Shown here: positions 44,369-54,014 of the stretch, in pieces | Layout: each line of letters begins with the position of its first letter | Position numbering within the stretch: position 1 is the first letter of the stretch | Assembly: GCF_004010155.1 (NCBI RefSeq) | Contig: NZ_RRYH01000015.1 | Span: 124,001 to 188,000 of the forward strand | Direction: 5' to 3' | Source: Solirhodobacter olei | Lineage (GTDB): Bacteria > Pseudomonadota > Alphaproteobacteria > Rhodobacterales > Rhodobacteraceae | Length of the DNA stretch: 64,000 nt | Translations under genes and position numbers: made by a program | The notes under the pieces: model-generated | What the model was told of the DNA's origin: nothing | Seen by the model: the letters and a program-made list of their open reading frames with translations, nothing else | The model's database searches: none

Positions 44369-44878
44369 ATGAGCATCCATACCCCCCTTTCCGCGCCGGA
44401 GACGGGCGCGGCAGAGCCGGGCCTGATGGCCGGCTACCTGGAAAGCCTCGCGCTGCTCGAGCGGCTGCACCGGCTGCTTCTCGACGTGGTGAAGGACGAA
44501 TTTGAACGGCTCGGCATCCTGGAGATCAACGCCGTGCAGGCGCTCCTGCTGTTCAACATCGGCGAGAACGAGGTGACGGCGGGCGAGCTGAAGACGCGCG
44601 GCTACTACCAGGGCTCCAACGTCAGCTACAACCTGAAGAAGCTGGTGGATCTGGGCTACATGCACCACCAGCGCTCGGAAATCGACCGCCGGTCGGTCCG
44701 GGTTCGGCTGACCGAGAAGGGCCATGACATCCGGCGGGTGGTGTCCGAGCTGTTCGCCCGCCATGCGGAGGGGATCTCGGCCAGGAACCTGCTCGGCGTG
44801 GCGGCGGTGGAGGAGATCAACACGGCCCTGAAACGGATGGAGCGCTACTGGACTGATCAGATCCGCTACATCTACTGA
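44369..44878 (+). CDS. ldtR: MarR-family regulator, LdtR type
   Basis: 169 aa. Winged-helix core with LERLHRLLLDVVKDEFERLGILEINAVQALLLFNIGENEVTAGELKTRGYYQGSNVSYNLKKLVDLGYM, which is the LdtR pattern of alphaproteobacteria; LdtR homologues control L,D-transpeptidase and stress genes. The C-terminal helices complete the dimer domain. Single gene. Confidence 0.88.
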   Translation: MSIHTPLSAPETGAAEPGLMAGYLESLALLERLHRLLLDVVKDEFERLGILEINAVQALLLFNIGENEVTAGELKTRGYYQGSNVSYNLKKLVDLGYMHHQRSEIDRRSVRVRLTEKGHDIRRVVSELFARHAEGISARNLLGVAAVEEINTALKRMERYWTDQIRYIY

Positions 44879-45023
44879 GGCGCCGTGCCGGGGCGGGCAG
44901 ATGGCAAGGCGCGGACGCACGAGCCGGTGAACGGTCGGGCGGAGACGCGGCGGCGGAGAAACGGGCACGTGGCGGAACGGGCGGGCGGCGGGGATCCCTC
45001 CGCCCGGCCCGGGATCTATCGGC

Positions 45024-45452
45024 CTACCAGTGGCCGATGTTCTCCATGCTGGCCCAGGGCTCGGCCTTTTCCTTGGCGCCGCCCTTCTGCAGGATCTCGA
45101 TCGAGATGTTGTCGGGCGAACGCACGAAGGCCATGCGGCCGTCGCGCGGCGGGCGGTTGATCGTCACGCCATGCTCCATCAGGTGGGCGCAGGTGGCGTA
45201 GATGTCGTCCACCTCATAGGCAAGGTGGCCGAAATGGCGGCTGTCGGAGGGCAGCCCCTCGTCGCCGTCCCAGTTGTAGGTCAGCTCTACCGGGCAGTCC
45301 TCCTGCCCCTCCGGCGCCATGAAGAGGAGCGTGAACCGGCCGCCCTCGTTCTCGTAACGGCGGGTCTCCTTGAGGCCGAGGAGCTCGAAGAACGCCTTGG
45401 ATTTCTCCAGGTCCAGCACGCGGACCATGGTGTGCAGGTAGCGGATCGTCAT
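45024..45452 (-). CDS. gloA: Lactoylglutathione lyase (glyoxalase I)
   Basis: 142 aa VOC-fold enzyme that converts the methylglyoxal-glutathione hemithioacetal to S-lactoylglutathione. The metal ligands can be placed: His in RYLHTMVRV, Glu in VELTYNWDG, His in FGHLAYEVDD, Glu in SIEILQKG. GGGAGAGGCG lies before the ATG at 45452. Confidence 0.94.
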   Translation of the reverse strand: MTIRYLHTMVRVLDLEKSKAFFELLGLKETRRYENEGGRFTLLFMAPEGQEDCPVELTYNWDGDEGLPSDSRHFGHLAYEVDDIYATCAHLMEHGVTINRPPRDGRMAFVRSPDNISIEILQKGGAKEKAEPWASMENIGHW

Positions 45453-45514
45453 CGCCTCTCCCTTTCTTGCTTGACCGGCGGAGATATAGCACGCCCGCCG
45501 GCGGGGGCGAGGGG

Positions 45515-46885
45515 TCAGAAGGTCGAACGGACGCCGACCACCACCCCGAAGTTCCGCGTCTCGTAAAGGCTGACGTTGGAATGGACGCGGCTCAGCTCCA
45601 GCGTGAGACTGGGCGAAAAGCCCATGTATTGTACCCGGTCGAAGACCATGGTCAGGCTTGCCGTCACCCCGGTGTCGCTGCGCCCGTTCGTGGAGAACGG
45701 GAAGAAGCCGTAGCGGCTGTGCTGCATCTGTAGCGCGGCGCCAATCCGCACGCCACGTATCGGCCGCGCCTTGTCCCAGGTGACCTGGGCGAAGACCATG
45801 TTGTGGTCGATCTCGATGTTCTTCGAATGCGTGTCCTGATCGCCGACCGTGACCTGCAGCCGGTCGCCGTTCCTCAGCCGCCAGGTCAGCCCGGCCGAGC
45901 CTGTCGTCACCACTGCCGAGCGCGAGAAGACATCGGCGCGCAGCTGCCGTTGCAGCCCGAGATCGGCCCCGAAGGTGACGCTGGGCGAAAGGGGCCGCTG
46001 CACCCCCACCCCGCCGGCGATGTAGTCCGACAGCACGTTCCCGCCGTACCAGTTGCGCCCCAGCGTGGCGCTCCAGTGATAGACCGCCAGCGATTTGACC
46101 GAGGCGCGGATCTGCTGGGAAAACCCGATCTCGACATCGGAATAATCGTAGTCCGATCCCTTGGCGTTCGGCGCCTGCCTCCGCGCGCTGGAAGACAGCC
46201 AGTTATGCGTCTGAACCGCCGAAAAGCGCAGCGATGACAGGGTGTTGGTGCTCGGCCGGAAGCGATAGGTCGCCGTCGCGCCAAGCGAGCCGACCAGCCC
46301 GGACAGCGCCCGCGCGTCGCCCGACAGGATGAAGGGCAGGCCGAAGATCGTCATCGTCGAGTTGGCACTGCCGCCGTTGACGTTGGAGGACGGCTGCAGC
46401 GAGGCGTCGATCTTGAAGGCCCAATGGCTGTGCGAGCGCACGTAGCGCAGACCGGCCACCGCGGCTGCCTTGTCGCGGTCGTTCGGGGCCAGCTGAATCG
46501 CCCGGCGCAGCCAGAACTGCGAGGCCGTCCTGTAGCCCGAGGACGACAGCACCTGCGACCGCACCATGGCCGCGTCGAAGCGCTGCTGCGGCGTCTTCGC
46601 CTCGCGCCAGGCCTGCCGCGCCGCCTCGCGCGCCTCGGGCATCTTGTTGAGCCTGGCCGAAGCCCGGGCCATCACCAGAAGCGCGGTGAAATCATGCGGA
46701 TCGCGCTTCAGAAGCCCCGTCGCCAGCGACCAGGCCAGCGGCGCATCACCGGCATTAAGCGCCTTGATCGCGAGGACACGCGATTGCTCGATCGTTAAGG
46801 TCAGCGTCTTCGCAGAGGCAGTGACGGCAGACAGGGCAAACGTCGCAACCAGTGCGCCTGCCGCCAGGCATTTCATCACACTCAC
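45515..46885 (-). CDS. Slam-type outer-membrane lipoprotein translocator (type XI secretion)
   Basis: 456 aa. Signal peptide (MKCLAAGALVATFALSAVTASA), then a TPR-like helical region to about residue 145 (LAIKALNAGDAPLAWSLATGLLKRDPHDFTALLVMARA), then a beta-barrel ending in Phe (GVVVGVRSTF), matching the Slam/DUF560 layout. Slam proteins move surface lipoproteins across the outer membrane. The gene directly follows a TbpB-like lipoprotein gene with a GTGA overlap at 46885, which is the usual Slam-client arrangement; ATG at 46876 is the alternative start. Confidence 0.85.
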   Translation of the reverse strand: MSVMKCLAAGALVATFALSAVTASAKTLTLTIEQSRVLAIKALNAGDAPLAWSLATGLLKRDPHDFTALLVMARASARLNKMPEAREAARQAWREAKTPQQRFDAAMVRSQVLSSSGYRTASQFWLRRAIQLAPNDRDKAAAVAGLRYVRSHSHWAFKIDASLQPSSNVNGGSANSTMTIFGLPFILSGDARALSGLVGSLGATATYRFRPSTNTLSSLRFSAVQTHNWLSSSARRQAPNAKGSDYDYSDVEIGFSQQIRASVKSLAVYHWSATLGRNWYGGNVLSDYIAGGVGVQRPLSPSVTFGADLGLQRQLRADVFSRSAVVTTGSAGLTWRLRNGDRLQVTVGDQDTHSKNIEIDHNMVFAQVTWDKARPIRGVRIGAALQMQHSRYGFFPFSTNGRSDTGVTASLTMVFDRVQYMGFSPSLTLELSRVHSNVSLYETRNFGVVVGVRSTF

Positions 46886-47784
46886 GGGCAGGGCACACCC
46901 GTTCCGGGGGAAACGCAGGTGCCTGTGAACGCGCCGTGTTCGACCAAAGTCGAGTTGCCGTTGATCGGGTTGAAAACCATTACGCCGGCAATATCGCTGA
47001 CATTGGTGCCGCCGAGGGCCCCACCATAGGTACCGGCGGATGTGGTCACTGAGGGATAATAGGTCACGGTTCCTTCGAAGGTCCCATCAGAAGCGATCGA
47101 TGTCGCCTTTAAAGCCAACTGATCGCTTAACGTCAGCCCCGAGCCAGAATCCACCACCGTATGATTCTTCAGTCCGCCGTTGATCGTATTGGTGGTGAAA
47201 TCGGCAGTCATCTGGATGTCGCCGCTCGTCCGATAGGCCTGAACCGGCGTAGTGACTGAACCTCCGGCACCGGTGTTCAGGATGCCCGCGTATTTCCCTT
47301 GCCATTGCGCGATACCCGAAGTCGGCAGCACCACGCTTCCGCTCCGGCTGTAATAGGTGCCCGCGTAATAGGTCGCATACTGCCCGCCGTCGCCGACAAC
47401 CCCCGCCTGAAGCACATTGTCGGAGGTCGCCGCGACAAGCGCCACGAACTTCCGGCTGAGAGAGCTGTCCTGCGTTGTAAATGCGCGGAAGCCGTTCACA
47501 TCCAGACTGGCATCGCGTGTATAGACGGCGTTCACTGTCCCCGCATCGAGCGAATTGAGCTGCACGGTCAGCGTTCCCGCACCGGAATCTCCGTTCGGAT
47601 CATAGGTGGCGCTGACGAGGTTCCCTGCAAGATCGGACGGCACCACGAGCCCGGTGGATGTGTTTGTGGTGGTCGACGTCGTCGAAGAGGTCGACGTGCT
47701 CGAGGTCGGCCCGCCGTTGTTCAAAGGGTTGCCGCCGCAGTTTGCCAAAACCAGAACGGCCGTCATTGCCCAGACCGATTTCAT
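46882..47784 (-). CDS. TbpB-like beta-barrel surface lipoprotein, Slam client
   Basis: 300 aa. Lipoprotein signal MKSVWAMTAVLVLANCGG; the lipobox LANC has Asn at -1, which is unusual. A Ser/Thr linker (SSTSTSSTTSTTTNTSTG) follows. The C-terminal ~130 residues form an eight-strand barrel of the transferrin-binding-protein B type (GTFEGTVTYYPSVTTSAGTYGGALGG, IAGVMVFNP). It is the likely cargo of the Slam protein coupled downstream; the ligand is unknown. Confidence 0.8.
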   Translation of the reverse strand: MKSVWAMTAVLVLANCGGNPLNNGGPTSSTSTSSTTSTTTNTSTGLVVPSDLAGNLVSATYDPNGDSGAGTLTVQLNSLDAGTVNAVYTRDASLDVNGFRAFTTQDSSLSRKFVALVAATSDNVLQAGVVGDGGQYATYYAGTYYSRSGSVVLPTSGIAQWQGKYAGILNTGAGGSVTTPVQAYRTSGDIQMTADFTTNTINGGLKNHTVVDSGSGLTLSDQLALKATSIASDGTFEGTVTYYPSVTTSAGTYGGALGGTNVSDIAGVMVFNPINGNSTLVEHGAFTGTCVSPGTGVPCP

Positions 47785-47982
47785 AACACTGCCCCATAAA
47801 TATATACTTTTGCGAGAGTTTCCCGGCTTACCGCAATAAAGTCAAACCGGGCCTGACGACCGCCTGCAAAAATGCCCCCCGCGTGACCGAACTGCGACCC
47901 TACCGCATATCGCGGTTCCATCGCGCGGCTTACGCAATATAATGTGGCACTCGACTCATTCCCGCCCCGGAGACCGCGCCCC

Positions 47983-48888
47983 ATGCCCCTGACGCCCGAC
48001 CAGCTTGCCGAAATCGAGGCCGCCCGCGCCAACCCGCAGCCCACACTTCGCGCCGTCTCTGCGGGGATGGAGGCGCAGCTTTACCGCGCGCATGAGGTGC
48101 TCGACCACGGCTTCGTCAGGGTGATCGACTATATGGGCGACGACGCGGCCATCGTGCAGGCGGCGCGGGTTTCCTACGGGGCGGGGACCAAGCATGTCTC
48201 GAACGACGAGGGGCTGATCCGCTACCTGATGCGGCACTGGCATTCGACCCCGTTCGAGATGTGCGAGGTGAAGTTCCACGTCAAGCTGCCGGTCTTCGTC
48301 GCGCGCCAGTGGATCCGCCACCGCACCGCGAACGTCAACGAATACTCCGCCCGCTACTCGATCCTCGACCGGGAGTTCTACATCCCCGAACCGGCGGCGC
48401 TGGCGGCGCAGTCGACCGTCAACAACCAGGGCCGGGGCGAGGTTCTGGCGGGCGAGGAGGCGGCGCGGGTGCTGGCCTGGCTGAAATCCGACGCGGCGCA
48501 GGCCTATGACCATTACGAGGCGATGCTGAGCCAGGAGGGGCAGCAGGGCCTCGCGCGCGAGCTGGCGCGGATGAACCTGCCGGCGAACATCTACACGCAG
48601 TGGTACTGGAAGATCGACCTGCACAACCTCTTCCATTTCCTGCGGCTCCGGGCAGACGCCCATGCGCAATACGAGATCCGGATCTATGCCGAGGCGATGG
48701 CGAAGCTGGTGGCCGACTGGGTGCCGCTCGCCTTCCGCGCCTTCGAGGATTACCGGATGGGCGGCGTGACGCTCTCGGCCAAGGCGGTGGATTGCGTGAA
48801 GCGGATGCTGAAGGGCGAAGAGGTGACGCAGGAGACGAGCGGCATGAGCAAGGGCGAGTGGCGGGAGTTTCAAGCCGCGATCGGGTGA
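47983..48888 (+). CDS. thyX: Flavin-dependent thymidylate synthase
   Basis: 301 aa. ThyX makes dTMP from dUMP using methylene-tetrahydrofolate, FAD and NADPH. The signature RHR-x7-S motif is visible as [15 protein letters not shown]. Other residues: [19 protein letters not shown] and [25 protein letters not shown] 47983 has GGAG 13 bases upstream and removes a Pro/Arg-rich extension. Presence of ThyX suggests ThyA is absent. Confidence 0.95.
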   Translation: MPLTPDQLAEIEAARANPQPTLRAVSAGMEAQLYRAHEVLDHGFVRVIDYMGDDAAIVQAARVSYGAGTKHVSNDEGLIRYLMRHWHSTPFEMCEVKFHVKLPVFVARQWIRHRTANVNEYSARYSILDREFYIPEPAALAAQSTVNNQGRGEVLAGEEAARVLAWLKSDAAQAYDHYEAMLSQEGQQGLARELARMNLPANIYTQWYWKIDLHNLFHFLRLRADAHAQYEIRIYAEAMAKLVADWVPLAFRAFEDYRMGGVTLSAKAVDCVKRMLKGEEVTQETSGMSKGEWREFQAAIG

Positions 48889-48900
48889 GGATAACTCGCC

Positions 48901-48926
48901 CGTAGGGTGTGCATTCATTGCGCACC
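48901..48926 (-). repeat. REP-type palindromic repeat, copy 3 (inverted)
   Basis: Opposite orientation to the other copies, one mismatch in the stem (GTGTGCA side). With copy 4, 45 bases away, it forms a head-to-head REP pair. Confidence 0.85.
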
Positions 48927-48960
48927 TTTGCGCGCCCAGGCAATGCTCAACCCATTGTAA

Positions 48961-49452
48961 TCATTTCGGAAGGTGCGCAATGAATGCGCACCCTACGTCG
49001 CGGTGGTACGAGGAATGGGGCCAGTCGGCCGGATCCTCGACAAGGCCGTGTTTCACCGGGTTGAACCAGCAATAGCGCATGTGCACCTCCCAATCCGCGG
49101 GATCGCGGATGTGGTGTTCCCAGAACCTCCGCTGCCAGATCCCGTGCTCGCGCCGGGCGGCGTGGCTGCGCCGCCGGCGGACCCCCGGCATGGCGCGGGA
49201 GAAGCGGGCCTTGATGACCTGCCAGCGCCGGGAATAGTCCGCATCGCCCTCCGGCAGGCTCCAGAGGCAATGCAGGTGATCGGGCAGGACCACCCAGGCG
49301 TCGATCCCGAAGGGCCTCTCTGCCCGTGTGCGGCGCACCGCGTCGCGCAGCGCGTCGACCTGGCGCAGCAGAAGGTCCGACCCGCGGTCGGCAAGCGCGA
49401 CGGTGAAGAAGACGCGGGCGCCGGGCTGGCTCGGCCGAAGATAGCGCGACAT
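48961..49452 (-). CDS. REP-associated tyrosine transposase (RAYT, Y1 HUH family)
   Basis: 163 aa. Motifs: FFTVALADRGSDLLL at the N-terminus; the HUH motif in VVLPDHLHCLW; and the Tyr-containing RYCWFNPVKHGLV. RAYTs cleave and join single-stranded REP hairpins and are thought to spread them. The last residues (VGCAFIAHLPK) are translated from REP copy 4 itself, so gene and repeat overlap. REP copies flank it on both sides. Confidence 0.92.
   Translation of the reverse strand: MSRYLRPSQPGARVFFTVALADRGSDLLLRQVDALRDAVRRTRAERPFGIDAWVVLPDHLHCLWSLPEGDADYSRRWQVIKARFSRAMPGVRRRRSHAARREHGIWQRRFWEHHIRDPADWEVHMRYCWFNPVKHGLVEDPADWPHSSYHRDVGCAFIAHLPK
48972..48997 (+). repeat. REP-type palindromic repeat, copy 4
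   Basis: GTGCGCA-ATGAA-TGCGCAC with CCTACG tail, overlapping the 3' end of the RAYT gene. Confidence 0.9.
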
Positions 49453-49509
49453 GCGCCGATCTTGGGGGCGGGATGGTTAAGGGAAGGTTAATCCGGCGTT
49501 CGGCCGGGT

Positions 49510-49535
49510 GGTGCGCAATGAATGCGCACCCTACA
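49510..49535 (+). repeat. REP-type palindromic repeat, copy 5
   Basis: Same hairpin, tail CCTACAG; lies just upstream of the RAYT gene and before the end of parE. Confidence 0.88.
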
Positions 49536-49547
49536 GCGGGGGGCCGG

Positions 49548-51500
49548 TCAGATATCCAGCTCCTCCACGAACCGGGCGTTCTCCTGGATATACTGGAACC
49601 GCAGCTCCGGTTTCTTGCCCATCAGGCGCTCGACGAGGTCCCCGGTCTCGCCCGGCTCCTCCTCGTTGATGGTGACGCGGATCAGCTTGCGGGTCGCCGG
49701 GTCCATCGTCGTTTCCTTCAGGTCCTTGGCGTCCATCTCGCCCAGGCCCTTGAAGCGGCTGACCTCGATCTTGCCCTTGCCGCCGAGGCCCTTGGCCAGC
49801 CAGGCCTCCTTCTCCGCCTCGTCGAGGCAGTAGACGCGCTTGGCGCCCTGCGTCAGCCGGAACAGCGGCGGGCAGGCGAGGTAGAGGTGCCCGCGGTCGA
49901 TCAGCGGGCGCATCTGGGTGAAGAAGAAGGTCATCAGGAGCGAGGCGATATGCGCGCCGTCGACGTCGGCGTCGGTCATGATGATGACCTTGTCGTAGCG
50001 CAGATCCTCGATGTTGAAGCGCGTGCCGAGGCCGACGCCGAGGGCCTGGCAGAGGTCGTTGATTTCCTGGTTCTGCCCCATCTTCGCCGATGCCGCCCCG
50101 AGCACGTTGAGGATCTTGCCCCGGAGCGGCAGCAACGCCTGGGTTTCGCGGTTGCGCGCGGCCTTGCCGGAGCCGCCGGCACTGTCGCCCTCAACGATGA
50201 ACAATTCGGTACCGCTGCGGTTGGTGGCCGAGCAGTCGGTCAGCTTGCCGGGCAGGCGCAGCTTCTTGGTGGCGGTTTTCCGTTGGGTTTCCTTCTCTTG
50301 CCGGCGGCGGAGGCGTTCTTCCGCCCTCAGCACGAGGAAGTCGAGGATGGCGCCGGCGGCCTTGGTGTCGGCGGCGAGCCAGTTGTCGAAATGGTCGCGG
50401 ACGGCGCCCTCGACGAGGCGGGCGGCCTCGGTCGTGGCCAGCCGGTCCTTGGTCTGGCCGACGAATTCCGGCTCCGCGATGAAGCAGGAGACCAGCGCAC
50501 AGCCCCCGGTCAGCAGGTCGTCACGGGTGATTTGCGCGGCTTTCCGGTTACTTACCAGCTCGCCATAGGCGCGGATGCCCTTCAGTATGGCGGACCAGAA
50601 GCCCTGCTCATGCGTGCCGCCCTCCGGGGTGGGGACGGTGTTGCAGTAGCTCTGCGTGAAGCCGTCGACCGAGGGCGACCAGTTGATCGCCCATTCGACC
50701 TGGCCGGGGACGTTGTATTTCTCGGTGAAGGACACCCGGCCCGCGAAGGGGCGATCGGCGTAAGTCGCTGCTTTTCCGAGGGTTTCCGAGAGGTAATCGG
50801 CGAGGCCACCGGGGAAGTGGAAGGTCGCCTCCATCGGCGTGTCGCCGTCCTCGACGGCGGATTTCCAGCGGATCTCGACACCCGAGAACAGATAGGCCTT
50901 CGAGCGGGCCATCTTCAGCAGGCGGGCGGGCTTGAACCGGTGGTGGCCGAAGATCTCCGGATCCGGGTGGAAGGTCGTCGTGGTGCCGCGGCGGTTCGGG
51001 GCCGGGCCGATTTTCTGCAGCGGCCCCAAGGGCTTGCCGCGCGAGAAGCTTTGCGAGAAAAGCTCGCGGTTGCGGGCGACCTCGACCGTCAGGCTGTCGG
51101 AGAGGGCGTTGACGACGGAGGCGCCGACGCCGTGCAGACCGCCCGAGGTCTGGTAGGATTTGCCGGAGAACTTACCGCCGGCGTGCAGCGTGCAGAGGAT
51201 CACCTCCAGCGCCGATTTGCCGGGGAACTTGGGGTGCGGATCGACCGGGATGCCACGGCCGTTGTCCTTGATCGTAATGGAAAAATCGGCGTGAAGCTCG
51301 ACCTCGATGCGGGTGGCGTGGCCGGCCACGGCCTCGTCCATGGAGTTGTCGAGCACCTCGGCGACGAGATGGTGCAGCGCGCGGTCGTCGGTGCCGCCGA
51401 TATACATGCCGGGGCGCTTGCGGACAGGCTCCAGCCCCTCCAGAACCTCAATGGAATCAGCGTTGTAGTCGGAGGACGCGGCGCTCAGCAGGTCGTTCAT
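49548..51500 (-). CDS. parE: DNA topoisomerase IV subunit B
   Basis: 650 aa, matching ParE rather than GyrB (about 800). GHKL ATPase motifs EVLDNSMDEA and DNGRGIP, transducer with the Lys of QTSGGLHGVGASVVNA region, TOPRIM EGDSAGGS and DADVDGAHI. With ParC it decatenates daughter chromosomes. Single gene here. Confidence 0.95.
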   Translation of the reverse strand: MNDLLSAASSDYNADSIEVLEGLEPVRKRPGMYIGGTDDRALHHLVAEVLDNSMDEAVAGHATRIEVELHADFSITIKDNGRGIPVDPHPKFPGKSALEVILCTLHAGGKFSGKSYQTSGGLHGVGASVVNALSDSLTVEVARNRELFSQSFSRGKPLGPLQKIGPAPNRRGTTTTFHPDPEIFGHHRFKPARLLKMARSKAYLFSGVEIRWKSAVEDGDTPMEATFHFPGGLADYLSETLGKAATYADRPFAGRVSFTEKYNVPGQVEWAINWSPSVDGFTQSYCNTVPTPEGGTHEQGFWSAILKGIRAYGELVSNRKAAQITRDDLLTGGCALVSCFIAEPEFVGQTKDRLATTEAARLVEGAVRDHFDNWLAADTKAAGAILDFLVLRAEERLRRRQEKETQRKTATKKLRLPGKLTDCSATNRSGTELFIVEGDSAGGSGKAARNRETQALLPLRGKILNVLGAASAKMGQNQEINDLCQALGVGLGTRFNIEDLRYDKVIIMTDADVDGAHIASLLMTFFFTQMRPLIDRGHLYLACPPLFRLTQGAKRVYCLDEAEKEAWLAKGLGGKGKIEVSRFKGLGEMDAKDLKETTMDPATRKLIRVTINEEEPGETGDLVERLMGKKPELRFQYIQENARFVEELDI

Positions 51501-51648
51501 TCAGGGGCCCTTGCTTGGCTAATGGGCGATTAGACCACCGATGGGGCCTTACCGCAAGGTCTTGGGGGGCGGCGGGGCTTCGGCACAAATACCGTAAGAG
51601 CACCGTATTCGCACCATTCCGGCACCGTTTTATACCGCCGCCGGCGGG

Positions 51649-51984
51649 CTAGAGCCAGACCGCCTGCGCCGCCGCATCCCAGCCGAGCGTCATCTTCCCG
51701 CCGTCGCGGATCAGCGGGCGCTTCATCAGCGTCGGGTGTTCGAGAAGCTGCGCCTCGGGCTCGCTTTCCCGCATCCAGTCCGAGAGGCCGCGCCAGGTGG
51801 GGGAGTTGCGGTTGATGATGCCGGGGCCGAACTCCGCGATCAGCGGCGCCCAGTCCTCGGCCGTCATCGCCGGGGCGCGGAGATTGCGGAACTCGACCGT
51901 GTGCCCGGCGTCGGCGAGGGCCTTGAGCGCCTTGCGGCAGGTGTCGCAGGTGGGGATGCCGTAAAGGATCACGAAACACCTCAT
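51649..51984 (-). CDS. ArsC/Spx-family protein (YffB-like)
   Basis: 111 aa. ILYGIPTCDTCRKALKAL carries the family CxxC at the N-terminus; IINRNSPTWRGL and LLEHPTLMKRPLI are the usual central and C-terminal segments. It lacks the Arg triad context of true arsenate reductases as far as I can judge, so it may be a YffB-type reductase. Confidence 0.85.
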   Translation of the reverse strand: MRCFVILYGIPTCDTCRKALKALADAGHTVEFRNLRAPAMTAEDWAPLIAEFGPGIINRNSPTWRGLSDWMRESEPEAQLLEHPTLMKRPLIRDGGKMTLGWDAAAQAVWL

Positions 51985-52187
51985 CGTGTTTGGTTGGATT
52001 CGGCCGGCCGGCAGCGGCGGCGGGTCGGGAGACTGTAAGGGAGGCAGAGGCTGGCCGCGACCGGGAAATTGCCGCTGGCGCTGGCGGGCAGGCTCCCAAG
52101 GCCGTTCGGGACGACCGGGGCGTTCCGGATGAATTTGCGGCGGCGGTGGGAGGTGGATCTAGCCCGTTCGGTCGGCCGAAGGTGAGA

Positions 52188-52209
52188 AGGGCGCGCCGAA
52201 GCGCGCCCT
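52188..52209 (-). terminator. Terminator of the glutamate dehydrogenase gene
   Basis: AGGGCGCGC/GCGCGCCCT, 9-bp stem, 4-base loop, followed on the minus strand by TCTCACC; 13 bases past the stop. Confidence 0.65.
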
Positions 52210-52221
52210 GCCCTGCCTGGG

Positions 52222-53652
52222 TCAGAGACCCTTCGAGCGGTAGCTCTTCGCCACGCGGTCGATCGCGACGATGTAGGCCGCCACGCGCAGGTCGGTCACG
52301 TCGTTGCGGCCGTGCCAGATCTCCCGCATCGCGCCATAGGCGGTGCGCATCGTGTCGTCGAGGCCGGAGCGGACCAGCTCCAGCTCCCCTGCCCCGTGCA
52401 GGTACTTCTCCTTGAAACCGGGAGAGAGCGACCAGCCGAGGCCCTTTTCGGCCGAGAGCCGCTCCAGCTCGTCGATCAGCAGCTGGTGGCGGGATTCCTC
52501 CTGCCTCCGCTGCATCCGGCCGAAGCGGATATGGCCGAGGTTTTTCACCCATTCGAAATAGGAGACCGTCACCCCCCCGGCATTGGCGAACATGTCGGGG
52601 ATGATGACCGCGCCCTTCTTGCGCAGGATCTCGTCCGCGCCGAAGGTGATCGGCCCGTTCGCCGCCTCGATGATCACCGGGGCCTTCACGCGGTCGGCGT
52701 TGTGGAGGTTGATCACCCCTTCCATCGCCGCCGGGATCAGGATGTCGCAGTCGCTTTCCATCAGCACCGCGCCGTTCTCGACGTAGGTGGCCTCCGGATA
52801 GTCCTTCACCCCGCCATGGGTGACGATCCAGTCCTTGACGCTTTGCACGTCGAGGCCGTTCTCGTCCCAGAGGCCGCCGTCATGCTCGATGATGCCGATG
52901 ATCTTGCAGCCGTCCTCGCGCTGCAGGAACAGCGCCGCGTGATAGCCGACGTTGCCGAGGCCCTGCACCACCACGCTCTTGCCGTCGAGATCGCCGGAAA
53001 GCCCGCAGGCGCGACGTTCTTCCGGGTAGCGGAAATATTCGCGCAACGCGAACTGGACACCGCGGCCCGTGGCCTCGACCCGGCCCTGGATACCGCCGGC
53101 GTTGATCGGCTTGCCGGTGACGCAGGCGCGGGAGTTGATGTCCGTCGTGTTCATCCGCGCGTACTGGTCGACGATCCAGGCCATCTCGCGTTCGCCCGTG
53201 CCCATGTCGGGGGCGGGCACGTTCTGCGAGGGGTTGATGAGGTCGCGCTTGATCAACTCGTAGGCGAAACGGCGGGTGATCTGCTCGAGCTCGTGTTCCT
53301 CGTATTGCCGCGGGTCGATGCAGAGCCCGCCCTTGGAGCCGCCGAAGGGCGCCTCGACCAGCGCGCATTTGTAGCTCATCAGCGCGGCCAGCGCCTCGAC
53401 CTCGTCCTGGCTGACGTTGCCGGCGTAGCGGATCCCGCCCTTGACCGGCTCCATGTGCTCGGAATGGACGGATCGATAGCCGGTGAAGGTCTCGATCTTG
53501 CCGCGCAGGCGGACGCCGAAGCGCACGGTATAGGTGGAATTGCAGACCCTGATCTTCTGCTCCAGCCCCGGCGACAGGTCCATCAGCGCCACGGCGCGGT
53601 TGAACATCATGTCGACTGACTCGCGGAAACTGGGTTCGCCCGGTGCGGCCAT
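52222..53652 (-). CDS. gdhA: Glu/Leu/Phe/Val-family dehydrogenase, probably glutamate dehydrogenase
   Basis: 476 aa. Active-site Lys in MEPVKGGIRYAGNVS and the second Lys in LVEAPFGGSKGGL; Rossmann motif VVVQGLGNVGYHAA; dinucleotide specificity region IIEHDGGLWD. GGGGAGAG precedes the ATG at 53652. Catalyses reversible oxidative deamination of glutamate. Confidence 0.9.
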   Translation of the reverse strand: MAAPGEPSFRESVDMMFNRAVALMDLSPGLEQKIRVCNSTYTVRFGVRLRGKIETFTGYRSVHSEHMEPVKGGIRYAGNVSQDEVEALAALMSYKCALVEAPFGGSKGGLCIDPRQYEEHELEQITRRFAYELIKRDLINPSQNVPAPDMGTGEREMAWIVDQYARMNTTDINSRACVTGKPINAGGIQGRVEATGRGVQFALREYFRYPEERRACGLSGDLDGKSVVVQGLGNVGYHAALFLQREDGCKIIGIIEHDGGLWDENGLDVQSVKDWIVTHGGVKDYPEATYVENGAVLMESDCDILIPAAMEGVINLHNADRVKAPVIIEAANGPITFGADEILRKKGAVIIPDMFANAGGVTVSYFEWVKNLGHIRFGRMQRRQEESRHQLLIDELERLSAEKGLGWSLSPGFKEKYLHGAGELELVRSGLDDTMRTAYGAMREIWHGRNDVTDLRVAAYIVAIDRVAKSYRSKGL

Positions 53653-54014
53653 CTCTCTCTCCCCTGATGCCACCGGCGTGGGCTGCCGGCGCTGGGGCGA
53701 GCTTATGTCCGATCGGCTTCCGCGCCCACCCCCCCAATGCGGGGCGCGGGCGATTCGGGCGGCCGGCAAGGTTAACGAGGGCGTGAGCGGCCGCAGGACG
53801 AACCGTGGACGAAACTCCGCGATTGCGCGCCGAGCCGGAAACAATCCCACGGGACCGGCCGGAACTGTCGGGCGATTACCCCGGGCCTGACACATTTCAG
53901 GCCAGATGCGCCTCAATTCCGCCCAATGCGAAGGGGTATCCACGATTCACCCCCGCGCGCTTGGCCTGTCTGCCGGCGTGGGGCCGGTTTGAACGGAAAC
54001 AGGATGTGATCGAC
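53653..54014. other. Intergenic region between gdhA and the Tad cluster
   Basis: Divergent promoters of gdhA and the Tad-like genes are expected here. The open frames that cross it lack ribosome sites. No tRNA or hairpin with T-run found. Confidence 0.4.

Noticed and set aside
51649-51984. ArsC-like gene as part of an arsenic resistance operon
   Set aside because: No arsR, arsB or acr3 gene is adjacent; more likely a YffB-type protein.
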